A stretch of DNA of 32,321 bases from Streptomyces mesophilus (GTDB lineage Bacteria; Actinomycetota; Actinomycetes; Streptomycetales; Streptomycetaceae). Below the pieces are notes generated by a model that made no database searches, had not been told where the DNA came from, and was given only the letters and a program-made list of their open reading frames with translations. A program made the translations under genes and the position numbers. Positions 1 to 7,026 of the stretch are shown here, piece by piece. Where the stretch lies: contig NZ_JAAKZW010000078.1 in NCBI RefSeq assembly GCF_011044995.1, positions 1-32,321 of the forward strand, given 5' to 3'. Numbering within the stretch: the first letter of the stretch is position 1; each line of letters starts with the position of its first letter.

Positions 1-16
1 ATTGACACCAACTCGT

Positions 17-49
17 TCGTCGGAAGCGTCAGATGTGCATAAGAGACAG
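17..49 (+). other. Residual Nextera (Tn5) sequencing adapter at contig end
   Basis: Bases 17-49 match the Illumina Nextera read-1 transposase adapter at 31 of 33 positions. The mismatches are at 24 (a for C) and 38 (c for T). The last 19 bases, AGATGTGCATAAGAGACAG, are the Tn5 mosaic end with one change. Bases 1-16 would then be index or flow-cell oligo sequence. Genomic sequence probably begins at about base 50. The two mismatches suggest error-prone reads or imperfect trimming. A real Tn5 insertion is unlikely because no IS50 or transposase sequence is attached. Confidence 0.93.
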
Positions 50-193
50 CCGGTGTCCCCTCCGGGCCGGGACGACCCCGTTCCGCAAGGGGAGCCGCGC
101 CGTTCCGCCGCCCCGTGTCGGCGGTGCCGGCGCCGCGCCCCTTCCGTGACCCCCACTCTTTCGTTCCTGCAGGTCGGGGCCCATCCGCGCTCG

Positions 194-273
194 TACTCAT
201 CTCACTCACTAGGTACGGATACTCAGGCATACGCACTCATCCCCAGGCCGACCCGTTGCCGACTGGTTACGAT
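194..273 (+). promoter_or_regulatory. Promoter region with four YACTCA motifs
   Basis: Upstream of the DUF4126 gene are four hexamers of the form (T/C)ACTCA, at 194-199, 203-208, 220-225 and 234-239. A -10-like TACGAT follows at 268-273, seven bases before the GTG start at 281. The repeated hexamers could be binding sites for an unidentified regulator. No convincing -35 was found. The rest of 50-280 shows nothing else I can identify. Confidence 0.35.
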
Positions 274-280
274 CGCGTCC

Positions 281-898
281 GTGTCCGTACTCCCCCTGGT
301 GTTCACCAGCGGCTGGGCCAGCGGTATCAACGCGTACGCGGTGGTGCTCCTGCTCGGCGTCTTCGGCGTGACCGGCGTGAGCGACGAGGTGCCTCCCGCT
401 CTGGAGCGCACCGACGTGCTCTGCGTGGCGGGCTTCCTCTTCCTGTGCGAAGCGGTGGCCGACAAGATCCCTTACGTCGACTCCCTCTGGGACACGGTGC
501 ACACCGTGATCCGGCCGGTGTCCGGAGCCGTGGTCGGCGCGCTGCTCGCCGGACAGAGCGGTTCGATCTCGGACCTCGCGGCGGGGGCGGTCGGCGGTTC
601 GACCGCGCTGGCCAGCCATTTCGTGAAGGCCGGGACACGGATGGCGATCAACACGTCGCCGGAGCCGTTCAGCAATGTGGTCATGAGCACGGCCGAGGAT
701 CTCGGTGTGGGCGGCATCGTCACGTTCGCGATGTTCTACCCGGAGGCGGCGGCGATCATCGCGGCCGTCCTGCTGATCCTCGGTCTGGCGTTGGTGCTGT
801 TCCTTGCGCATCGCATCCGGCGGTTCATGCGCAGACGGGCGCAGAGGCGTGAGGAGAAGCGCTTGGCGCGTGAGGTGAGCGGGCGACCACCGGGCTGA
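281..898 (+). CDS. DUF4126 family membrane protein
   Basis: A 205-residue integral membrane protein resembling the DUF4126 family, whose function is unknown. The N-terminal part (LPLVFTSGWASGINAYAVVLLLGVFG) and the region around residues 40-60 are hydrophobic. A Gly/Ala/Ser-rich central stretch (VVGALLAGQSGSISDLAAGAVGG) is typical of the family. A strong C-terminal transmembrane helix (AAIIAAVLLILGLALVLFLA) is followed by a very basic cytoplasmic tail rich in Arg. The reading frame stays open back to base 2, but I chose GTG 281 because the family homology begins there. A -10-like TACGAT lies 7 nt upstream with no Shine-Dalgarno, which suggests a leaderless mRNA. The gene stands alone, followed by a short GC hairpin. 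Confidence 0.75.
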   Translation: MSVLPLVFTSGWASGINAYAVVLLLGVFGVTGVSDEVPPALERTDVLCVAGFLFLCEAVADKIPYVDSLWDTVHTVIRPVSGAVVGALLAGQSGSISDLAAGAVGGSTALASHFVKAGTRMAINTSPEPFSNVVMSTAEDLGVGGIVTFAMFYPEAAAIIAAVLLILGLALVLFLAHRIRRFMRRRAQRREEKRLAREVSGRPPG

Positions 899-934
899 CC
901 GCTCGCAGTGAGCGGCGACGGGACCGGGCGGGTC

Positions 935-947
935 GGGGCGGAGCCCC
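935..947 (+). terminator. Short GC hairpin after the DUF4126 gene
   Basis: GGGGC (935-939), loop GGA, GCCCC (943-947) form a perfect 5-bp stem 37 bases after the stop codon. There is no U-tract. This GGGGCGGAGCCCC core is a very common intergenic element in Streptomyces, so it may be a repeat as much as a terminator. Confidence 0.4.
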
Positions 948-984
948 CGGAAAGCCCCACGGACCCGGCCGGTACCCTCCCCGC

Positions 985-2433
985 ATGGCACATATCGTGG
1001 TGATCGGCGCGGGTATGGGCGCGATGGCGGCCGCCGCAAGGCTGGCCGTCGCGGGCCACCGCGTCACCGTGTTCGAGCGCGAGGAGACGTACGGCGGGTC
1101 CGTGCGCAGCTTCGAACGCGACGGGTTCCGTTTCGACACCGGTCCCGGGCTGCTCCCGCTGCCCGCCGTCTACCGCGATCTGTTCCTCAAGACCGGCAAG
1201 CAGCCCCTGGAGGACTGCGTCGACCTTGTCCAGGTCGACCCCGCCGTCCGGCACCTCTTCGCCGACGGCACGGACGTCTTCGTGCCCAACGCGTCCCGCG
1301 CCGGCACCGTCGACGCCATCGAGGCGGCGCTCGGCGGCGGCACCGGCGAGCGCTGGGCCCGGTTCCTGAACCGGGCCCGCGAGGCCTGGGACCGCGCCCG
1401 CCGCCCGCTGCTCGAGGAGCCGCTGTGGGAGGACTGGCGGGTGCTCGGCGAGCGGGACCCGTATCCCGCCGTCCGCAAAAGCGGCCTCCTACGCAAGCGG
1501 CCGCCCACCTTCGCCGAGGCGATGCGGCACGAGCTGGCCGACCCCCGGCTGATCGCCCTCGTGGAGAGCTCCGTCCTCGCGTACGGACTCGATCCGCGCA
1601 CCGCACCCGCGAGCGCCGCCGTGCTGCCGTACATGGAACAGGCCTTCGGGACCTGGTACGTACGCGGCGGCATCCGCGAGCTCGCGACCGCCGTGTACGA
1701 GCGGTGCGTGCAGCGCAGGGTTCAGTTCGCGTTCGGGGCCGAGGTCGTCGGCATCGTCGAGAAGGACGGGCGCGCGGCCGGGGTCGAGCTCGCGGACGGC
1801 AGCGTGCACGAAGCCGAGTTCGTGGTCGCCGGCGTCGATCCCCAGGCGCTCACCGGCCATCCCCTGCACGACCCGCGGCAGGACGCCGTGCTCGATACGG
1901 CGCGAGTCCGTCCCGGCCGCTTCACCGTCCTGCTGGCTCTCAGCGGCGCCCGAGAAGACGATGCCGTGCATCGCACCGTCGTCCACGCCCCCGACCGCAA
2001 GGCCGAACTCACCGCCCTGGCAGGCGGGTTCGGGCCCGGCGTGCAGCCGACGGTGACCGTTCTGCGCCCCGGCGATCCGGCGCTGGTGCCGGACGAGGAG
2101 CACGAATCGGTGGTCCTGACCGCCGTCGCGCACAAGGTCGCCGACGCCGAGGAGTTCGCGGACCGGATGGTCACCGCCGCAGGGCAGGCCGTCCCCGGAC
2201 TGCGCGACCGTCTCCTGTGGCGCGAGATCCGGACCCACGGCCCGGTCCCGCACCCCTCGCTGGCCGGCGCCGACGCCCGCTACCTCCACCCGTCGAACAC
2301 GACCCGCCTGCCCGGTCTCCACCGCGTCGGCGGCTGGGCCCACCCCGGCGGCGGGCTCCCGCACGCCGGGATGTCCGGCGCCCTGGTCGCGGGCCTGATC
2401 GTCGAAGGGCCGGACTTCCGGGGCTCGCAGTGA
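985..2433 (+). CDS. Phytoene desaturase-like NAD(P)/FAD oxidoreductase
   Basis: A 482-residue flavoprotein of the CrtI/phytoene desaturase-like amine oxidase superfamily. The N-terminus is a clear FAD-binding Rossmann motif (VVIGAGMGAMAAAARLAVAGHRVTVFERE), followed by the dinucleotide-binding extension YGGSVRSF and the FDTGPGLLPLP segment typical of the superfamily. The C-terminal LHRVGGWAHPGGGLPHAGMSGALVAGLI closes the FAD site. No carotenoid genes lie nearby, so the substrate is unknown and crt naming is not justified. A TACCCT -10-like hexamer (973-978) ends 6 nt before the ATG and there is no Shine-Dalgarno, consistent with leaderless translation. It converges on the downstream minus-strand membrane gene. 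Confidence 0.82.
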   Translation: MAHIVVIGAGMGAMAAAARLAVAGHRVTVFEREETYGGSVRSFERDGFRFDTGPGLLPLPAVYRDLFLKTGKQPLEDCVDLVQVDPAVRHLFADGTDVFVPNASRAGTVDAIEAALGGGTGERWARFLNRAREAWDRARRPLLEEPLWEDWRVLGERDPYPAVRKSGLLRKRPPTFAEAMRHELADPRLIALVESSVLAYGLDPRTAPASAAVLPYMEQAFGTWYVRGGIRELATAVYERCVQRRVQFAFGAEVVGIVEKDGRAAGVELADGSVHEAEFVVAGVDPQALTGHPLHDPRQDAVLDTARVRPGRFTVLLALSGAREDDAVHRTVVHAPDRKAELTALAGGFGPGVQPTVTVLRPGDPALVPDEEHESVVLTAVAHKVADAEEFADRMVTAAGQAVPGLRDRLLWREIRTHGPVPHPSLAGADARYLHPSNTTRLPGLHRVGGWAHPGGGLPHAGMSGALVAGLIVEGPDFRGSQ

Positions 2434-2476
2434 GCCCCGGCCGTCCGGCCCCTCGTGTCGTACGAAAGATCAACTC

Positions 2477-3388
2477 TCAGTAGCGGTACGGCTGCTGCTC
2501 GTTGTACCCGGTGTCGTACCCCTCCGGGTTGTACGGCGGATACGCCGGCTGCTCGGGCGGCAGGCCCCCGGCGAGCGTCTCGTCGCCGTTGCGCTGCTGC
2601 GGCACCCACACACCGCCGGGCGGGGTGCTGTCGCCGTAACCGCCCTGCTGGTACTGGGCGTACTGCCCGCTGTCATAGCCCTGCTGCCCGCCGCCGTACG
2701 TGTCGTACTGGCCGGTGTCGTAGGACTGCGTGCCGATGTACGGGTCCGAGTAGGCCGCGTAGCTCTGCTGGCCCTGCTGGTCGTAGCCGTAGTTCTGCTG
2801 GTCGTAGCCGTTGTTGTAGGTGTCGTAGCCGTACGAAGAAGAGTCGGCCGCGGCCGCCGCGGCGGCGGGCTGCTGCGGGTACGCATGGGACCCGGTGTCG
2901 TAGATGCCGTAGCTGCCGGTGTCGTCGGGCAGCGGCTCGGGGGCGTAGACGGAGGCCTGCTGCGGCGCGTAGCCGTCGCCGGCGTAGCCCTGGTCGCGGT
3001 CGTCGTAGCCGGAGTCCCGGCCGTCGCGGCCCTCGCGGCCGTCCTCGCGGTACTCCGCCTCGTACTCCAGGTCCGAGACCTCGAGCGTCGGGTCCTGCTC
3101 CACCACGCCCCTGCGGCGGCGGCTCTCCCCCGGGTTGCCGCCGATCGCCCAGCCCGTGGAGAAGCCGCGGCGGAACGAGAGGGTCACATACGTCTGGCCG
3201 ATGGCGAACGCGATGGCGCCCGCCCCGATCACGTACACCGAGGGAATCAGCACACCGAGCACGACGCCGACGAAGCCGGCGAAGGCGAGCAGCCGCCAGC
3301 GCAGGCGCGCCTTGTACTGCAGCAGCACCTCGCCGAGCAGCCACAGCGCGACCAGTCCGAACGCGATGTAGAGGACCGTCCAGCCCAT
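2477..3388 (-). CDS. Membrane protein with long Tyr/Gln/Gly-rich disordered tail
   Basis: A 303-residue protein I cannot assign to a characterised family. Residues 1-75 contain two or three hydrophobic segments (WTVLYIAFGLVALWLLGEVLL, then LLAFAGFVGVVLGVLIPSVYVIGAGAIAFAIGQ). They are followed by a basic RRGFSTGW / RRRRG patch and an acidic Asp/Glu/Arg stretch at about 95-125. From about residue 125 to the end it is low complexity, dominated by Tyr, Gln, Gly, Asp and Ser, with repeated YDTG, YDQQ and GYD units, and therefore probably disordered. The ATG at 3388 has a good Shine-Dalgarno (GGAGAGG, about 7 nt upstream). It lies just upstream-side of metF on the same strand order but each appears to have its own signals. 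Confidence 0.7.
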   Translation of the reverse strand: MGWTVLYIAFGLVALWLLGEVLLQYKARLRWRLLAFAGFVGVVLGVLIPSVYVIGAGAIAFAIGQTYVTLSFRRGFSTGWAIGGNPGESRRRRGVVEQDPTLEVSDLEYEAEYREDGREGRDGRDSGYDDRDQGYAGDGYAPQQASVYAPEPLPDDTGSYGIYDTGSHAYPQQPAAAAAAADSSSYGYDTYNNGYDQQNYGYDQQGQQSYAAYSDPYIGTQSYDTGQYDTYGGGQQGYDSGQYAQYQQGGYGDSTPPGGVWVPQQRNGDETLAGGLPPEQPAYPPYNPEGYDTGYNEQQPYRY

Positions 3389-3439
3389 GTACGCCCCTCT
3401 CCTACGGCCCGCCGCGTAGGGGTGTGCGGCTGTGCCGGT

Positions 3440-4360
3440 TCAGGCCTGCGGGTGGTGCAGGCCCAGGTTTTCGTAGATTTCCAGGGTCGCCGTGGAGTTG
3501 TTGAGCGTGATGAAGTGCAAACCGGGCACTCCCTCGGCAAGGAGCCGAGCACAGAACTCCGTCGCGAACTCGATGCCAATGGAGCGTACAGCCGCGGCGT
3601 CCTCTTTGGATGTGAGGATCCGCTCTTTCAGTCCGGCGGGAATCTCGGCGTTGCTGAGCTGCGGCAGGCGTTCGAGCATCCGCACGCTCGTCACCGGCAT
3701 GATCTCCGGGATGATCGGCGTCTCGCAGCCGGCCGCCTCTACGCGGTCGCGAAGGCGCAGATATTCCTCGGGATGGAAGAACATCTGGGTGATCGCATAG
3801 TCGGCGCCCGCGCGGCATTTGTCCACGAAGTTCCGTACGTCCGCGTCCCAGTCGGGCGAGCGGGGATGCATGGCCGGGAAGGCCGCGACGCCCACGCAGA
3901 AGTCGCCGGACTCCTTGATGAGCCGCACCAGTTCGGACGCGTACGTCAGACCCCGCGGGTGCTTGACCCACTCGGCCATCGGGTCGCCGGGCGGATCGCC
4001 GCGGACCGCGAGGATGTTCCTGATCCCGGCGTCGGCGTACTGGCCGATGATGTTGCGCAGTTCGGCCACCGAGTGGTCCACGGCGGTCAGATGCGCGACC
4101 GGCGTGAGCGTGGTGTCGGCGACGATCTGCTGGGTCTCCGTGACCGTGCCCGCGCGGGTCGAACCGCCGGCGCCGTAGGTGACGGAGACGAAGTCGGGGG
4201 CGACCGCCTCGACCCGGCGCAGCGAAGTCCACAGATTCCGCTGACCCTTCTCGGTCTTGGGCGCGGAGAACTCGAAGGAGTACGTGGTCTTGCCGGTCGC
4301 GAGCATCTCGCGCACCGTGCGCGCGCGATCCATCCTGGTGGAAGCGGTACCGAGGGCCAT
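3440..4360 (-). CDS. metF: 5,10-methylenetetrahydrofolate reductase
   Basis: Reduces methylenetetrahydrofolate to 5-methyltetrahydrofolate for methionine synthesis, using FAD in a TIM barrel. The 306 residues match the usual bacterial MetF length. Visible motifs are YSFEFSAPK with the catalytic Glu at 30, the SVTYGAGGSTR flavin/folate loop (about 58-68), LAVRGDPPGDP (Asp121), and the Gln/Phe-containing AITQMFFHPE segment. The ATG at 4360 has no Shine-Dalgarno but lies 6 nt after TAACCT (4372-4367), so the mRNA is probably leaderless. It is separated from thiE by 111 bp. I see no SAM riboswitch or B12 riboswitch upstream. Confidence 0.96.
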   Translation of the reverse strand: MALGTASTRMDRARTVREMLATGKTTYSFEFSAPKTEKGQRNLWTSLRRVEAVAPDFVSVTYGAGGSTRAGTVTETQQIVADTTLTPVAHLTAVDHSVAELRNIIGQYADAGIRNILAVRGDPPGDPMAEWVKHPRGLTYASELVRLIKESGDFCVGVAAFPAMHPRSPDWDADVRNFVDKCRAGADYAITQMFFHPEEYLRLRDRVEAAGCETPIIPEIMPVTSVRMLERLPQLSNAEIPAGLKERILTSKEDAAAVRSIGIEFATEFCARLLAEGVPGLHFITLNNSTATLEIYENLGLHHPQA

Positions 4361-4366
4361 AGGCGC

Positions 4367-4395
4367 AGGTTAGTCACCACGGCTCCGCACCCCAA
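4367..4395 (-). promoter_or_regulatory. metF promoter (leaderless type)
   Basis: On the minus strand TTGGGG (4395-4390) and TAACCT (4372-4367) are separated by exactly 17 bp. The -10 ends 6 nt before the metF ATG. This is the best -35/-10 pair among the leaderless-type starts in the window. No transcript data are available here. Confidence 0.55.
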
Positions 4396-4471
4396 CCGCG
4401 AGCGGGCGTTATGACGGGAATGCCGGTTTTCCGTCCACCCATCGGACAGTTGTCATACGAAAGCGCCGACG

Positions 4472-5137
4472 CTATGCCGTACGCAGGCGCTTGGCGAACT
4501 CGGCTGCCGCGGCGGCCGGATCGCCGGCCTCGGTGATCGCGCGGACGACGACGACCCGGCTCGCACCCGCTTCGAGCACCTCGTCCAGATTGCCCAGATC
4601 GATCCCGCCGATGGCGAACCAGGGGCGGTCCGCGGCGAGTTCGGCGGTGTGGCGCACCAGGTCGAGGCCCGGAGCGTGGCGGCCGGGCTTGGTAGGCGTG
4701 GGCCAGCAGGGGCCGGTACAGAAGTAGTCGGCGCCGGGCTGCTCCGCGGCGGCGGACGCCTCGGACGCGGCGTGCGTGGAGCGGCCGATGAGGACGTCCT
4801 CGCCGAGGATCGCTCGGGCCGCGGGGACCGGCAGATCGCCCTGGCCGAGGTGGAGCACGTCGGCGCCGGCGGCGTGGGCGATGTCGGCGCGGTCGTTCAC
4901 GGCGAGCAGCTTGCCGTGCCGGCGGCAGGCGTCCGCGAAGACGGCGAGGTGCTCGAGCTCCTCGGCGGCCTCCATGCCCTTGTCGCGCAGCTGCACGATG
5001 TCGACGCCGCCGGCGAGCACGGCGTCGAGGAACTCGGGGAGATCGCCCTGACGCTTGCGGGCGTCGGTGCAGAGGTAGAGCCGGGCGTCGGCGAGCTGTT
5101 CGCGCGGCGTGCGGGTCGTTCCTGCGGTGGCGTTCAT
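4472..5137 (-). CDS. thiE: Thiamine phosphate synthase
   Basis: Joins the thiazole phosphate and hydroxymethylpyrimidine pyrophosphate to give thiamine phosphate. The 221 residues fit the family. Motifs in order: VQLRDK, VNDRADIA, LHLGQGDLP, GRSTH, the pyrophosphate-binding GPCWPTPTK (the family usually has GPxFPTxTK), and FAIGGID near the C-terminus. ATG 5137 is preceded by GGGGGATCTC, a strong Shine-Dalgarno. It is read away from the Rv2175c-like gene and 2.4 kb from thiOSG. No THI-box is visible upstream, so unlike thiOSG it does not appear to have its own TPP riboswitch. A large hairpin sits in its upstream gap. Confidence 0.95.
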   Translation of the reverse strand: MNATAGTTRTPREQLADARLYLCTDARKRQGDLPEFLDAVLAGGVDIVQLRDKGMEAAEELEHLAVFADACRRHGKLLAVNDRADIAHAAGADVLHLGQGDLPVPAARAILGEDVLIGRSTHAASEASAAAEQPGADYFCTGPCWPTPTKPGRHAPGLDLVRHTAELAADRPWFAIGGIDLGNLDEVLEAGASRVVVVRAITEAGDPAAAAAEFAKRLRTA

Positions 5138-5160
5138 GAGATCCCCCTGTTTCGCGGCGC

Positions 5161-5211
5161 ACGGGCCCCGGGACCGGGGTGCCTCGCGGCGGTCCCGGTC
5201 CCGGGGCCCGT
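5161..5211 (-). terminator. Long perfect hairpin between Rv2175c-like gene and thiE
   Basis: The arms 5161-5178 and 5194-5211 form a perfect 18-bp GC-rich stem with a 15-nt loop. It starts 24 bases upstream of the thiE ATG and lies about 60 bases after the stop of the Rv2175c-like gene. There is no U-tract on either strand. It most likely terminates or insulates the upstream gene's transcript, but could also be part of a thiE leader. Confidence 0.5.
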
Positions 5212-5270
5212 ATGCCTGTTGCTGTTACGGCGGCCGTGTCCGTATCACCGGCCGGCGCGCGCGGCGGCTG

Positions 5271-5651
5271 TCAGACGGCGAGCGCCTGGGCTCGGCGCTT
5301 CACCTCCGTGCCGCGATTCTCGCTCAGGGCCTGTGCGGGGGTGCCGGGCAGGGTGTCGTCCGGCGTGAAGAGCCACTCCACCATCTCTTCGTCGGAGAAG
5401 CCGTCGTCCCTCAGGAGGGTCAGGAGCCCGGGGAGGCCCTTGACGATCTTCCATCCGTCTTCGGCGTTGCCGTCGATGAAGGCGGCCGGCACGTACAGCG
5501 CGTTGTTCTCACCGCGGCGTACGGCGATCAGCCGGCCTTCCTTGACGTGCTGCCGCACACGCGTCACCTCGACGCCGAACATTTCGGCGATTTCGGGGAG
5601 GTTCAGCCACCCAGGGACGAGAGCTTCGATCTTTGCGTCAATCTCGGTCAC
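5271..5651 (-). CDS. Rv2175c-family winged-helix DNA-binding protein
   Basis: A 126-residue protein of the actinobacterial Rv2175c family. The N-terminal helix-turn-helix (LNLPEIAEMFGVEVTRVRQHVKEGRLIAVRRGENN, about 16-50) is followed by the characteristic C-terminal block VKGLPGLLTLLRDDGFSDEEMVEWLFTPDDTLPG and ends in VKRRAQALAV. In M. tuberculosis the homologue is a substrate of the Ser/Thr kinase PknL. A PASTA kinase gene lies 4 kb away here. The long N-terminal tail of the mycobacterial protein that carries the phosphorylated Thr is missing; only Thr2 precedes the fold. The start is GTG, with CACCCT (5663-5658) ending 6 nt upstream and no Shine-Dalgarno, suggesting a leaderless mRNA. Confidence 0.85.
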   Translation of the reverse strand: MTEIDAKIEALVPGWLNLPEIAEMFGVEVTRVRQHVKEGRLIAVRRGENNALYVPAAFIDGNAEDGWKIVKGLPGLLTLLRDDGFSDEEMVEWLFTPDDTLPGTPAQALSENRGTEVKRRAQALAV

Positions 5652-5748
5652 GGAACAAGGGTGCCATTGATTTGGGGTGCGTGTGATTGTTCGGTATCCC
5701 GGACGGACGGCTTTGCGCCCTCGCGGGCGAGGCCGCTCCGGCGCCGGA

Positions 5749-6975
5749 CTACTTCACCATCGCGCTCTTGAGCGGCACGGAAGCGTCCGCCGCCTTCTCC
5801 GCGTCCAGGACCGCCCCCGCCTCGATCAGCTTCCGCCCCTGCGCCAGGTCGCGCGGGCGGCCCACCGCCAGGACCGCGACCAGGACCCCGTCCCGCAGCC
5901 AGCAGACCGACCACGCCGGGGTCGCCGGGTCGCCCCGCCACACCAGCCGGTCCGCCGACCCGTGGTGGCCCGCGTACTGGACGAAGCGGCCGAACTGCTC
6001 GGACCAGAAGTACGGGACCGGGTCGTAGACCGCCGGCTGCGTACCGATCACGTTGGAGGCCACCGCGCGCGGTCCCTGGAGGGCGTTGTCCCAGTGGTGG
6101 ACCAGGAGGCGGGCCCCGTAGCGCGCCGACGGGAACGAGGCGCAGTCGCCGACCGCGTACACATCCGGGGCGGAGGTACGCAGCGAGGCGTCCGCGACGA
6201 CCGCTCCGTCGGGGCCGAGCTCGATGCCCGAGCCCGCCAGCCAGGCCGTGGCCGGGCGGGCGCCGATCCCGACGACCACCGCACCGGCCGGCACCCGGGT
6301 GCCGTCGGACAGCAGGACGGCCCCCTCTTCGATCGCCTGGACGCGGGCGCCGGTGTGCAGCACGGCGCCCGACTCCTCGTACCAGGCCGTCATCGGCGCC
6401 GCGACCTCGGCCGGCAGCGCCCCGGCCAGCGGACGGTCCGCGGCCTCGACGACCGTCACCGCGCAGCCCGCGTCCCTGGCCGCCGTGGCGAACTCCGCGC
6501 CGATCCAGCCGGCGCCGACCACCACGATGTCGTGCTGCTCGGCGAGCACGGGACGCAGCCGCTGCGCGTCGTCGAGCGTGCGCAGCAGGTGCACGCCGGG
6601 AATGCCCGAAGCGCCCGGCAGATGCAGCGGTTCCGCTCCGGTGGCCAGGACCAGGACGTCGTACGGGACGGGCCCCTGCGCGGTGTCGAGTTCATGCGCC
6701 TCGACGCGCAGGCCCGTGACCTCGCGGCCCAACCGGAGCTCCACGCCGAGCGATTCGAAGTCCACCTCGAAGGCCGAGCCCTCGGCCTTGCCGAGGAGCA
6801 CCGCCTTGGACAGCGGCGGCCGGTCGTACGGCTGGTGCGGTTCGGCGCCGATCAAGGTGACCGGTCCGCCGAAGCCCTGTTCCCGCAGGGCCACCGCCGT
6901 CTGCACACCGGCCATCCCGGCCCCGACGATCACCACGCGACGCTGCCCCACAGGTACCTCCCGCTGCTCGCTCAT
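5749..6975 (-). CDS. Ferredoxin reductase-like FAD-dependent oxidoreductase
   Basis: A 408-residue pyridine-nucleotide disulfide-type flavoprotein, probably an NAD(P)H-dependent ferredoxin or rubredoxin reductase. It has an N-terminal FAD motif (VVIVGAGMAGVQTAVALREQG), the YDRPPLSK motif typical of ferredoxin reductases, a second NAD(P) motif (IVVVGAGWIGAEFATAARDAGCAVTVVE), the FAD-closing VYAVGDCASF, and a reductase C-terminal domain (VPYFWSEQFGRFVQYAGHH). The partner ferredoxin is not encoded here. An upstream ATG at 7023 is possible, but ATG 6975 is preferred because the protein proper begins there. TATGGT (6987-6982) lies 6 nt upstream, with an inverted repeat behind it. It follows a small minus-strand gene after a 51-bp gap. 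Confidence 0.88.
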   Translation of the reverse strand: MSEQREVPVGQRRVVIVGAGMAGVQTAVALREQGFGGPVTLIGAEPHQPYDRPPLSKAVLLGKAEGSAFEVDFESLGVELRLGREVTGLRVEAHELDTAQGPVPYDVLVLATGAEPLHLPGASGIPGVHLLRTLDDAQRLRPVLAEQHDIVVVGAGWIGAEFATAARDAGCAVTVVEAADRPLAGALPAEVAAPMTAWYEESGAVLHTGARVQAIEEGAVLLSDGTRVPAGAVVVGIGARPATAWLAGSGIELGPDGAVVADASLRTSAPDVYAVGDCASFPSARYGARLLVHHWDNALQGPRAVASNVIGTQPAVYDPVPYFWSEQFGRFVQYAGHHGSADRLVWRGDPATPAWSVCWLRDGVLVAVLAVGRPRDLAQGRKLIEAGAVLDAEKAADASVPLKSAMVK

Positions 6976-6981
6976 CCGCTC

Positions 6982-7010
6982 ACCATAAACAACTGACGAA
7001 CCGTCAGGAA
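6982..7010 (-). promoter_or_regulatory. Promoter with operator-like dyad CTGACG-n3-CGTCAG
   Basis: A perfect 6-bp inverted repeat with a 3-nt centre occupies 6993-7007. On the minus strand it falls between a -10-like TATGGT (6987-6982) and a weak -35 (TTCCTG, 7010-7005) of the flavoprotein gene. The position and the TGACG...CGTCA form resemble operators of TetR-type repressors. No such regulator gene is adjacent, so the regulator is unknown. Confidence 0.5.
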
Positions 7011-7026
7011 GGTGGGAAGTCACAGG

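Noticed and set aside
31..49. Tn5/IS50 transposon end
   Set aside because: The mosaic end is joined to the adapter part of the Nextera oligo and no transposon genes follow, so it is a library artefact.
985..2433. Carotenoid biosynthesis gene crtI
   Set aside because: Only the general desaturase-like fold is shared and no crt neighbours (crtB, crtE) exist, so a carotenoid role is not supported.
4361..4471. SAM or B12 riboswitch upstream of metF
   Set aside because: The gap is 111 bp with no S-box or cobalamin consensus, and the start appears leaderless.
5138..5270. Second TPP riboswitch before thiE
   Set aside because: No CTGAGA or GAACCTGAT elements are present; only a simple long hairpin.
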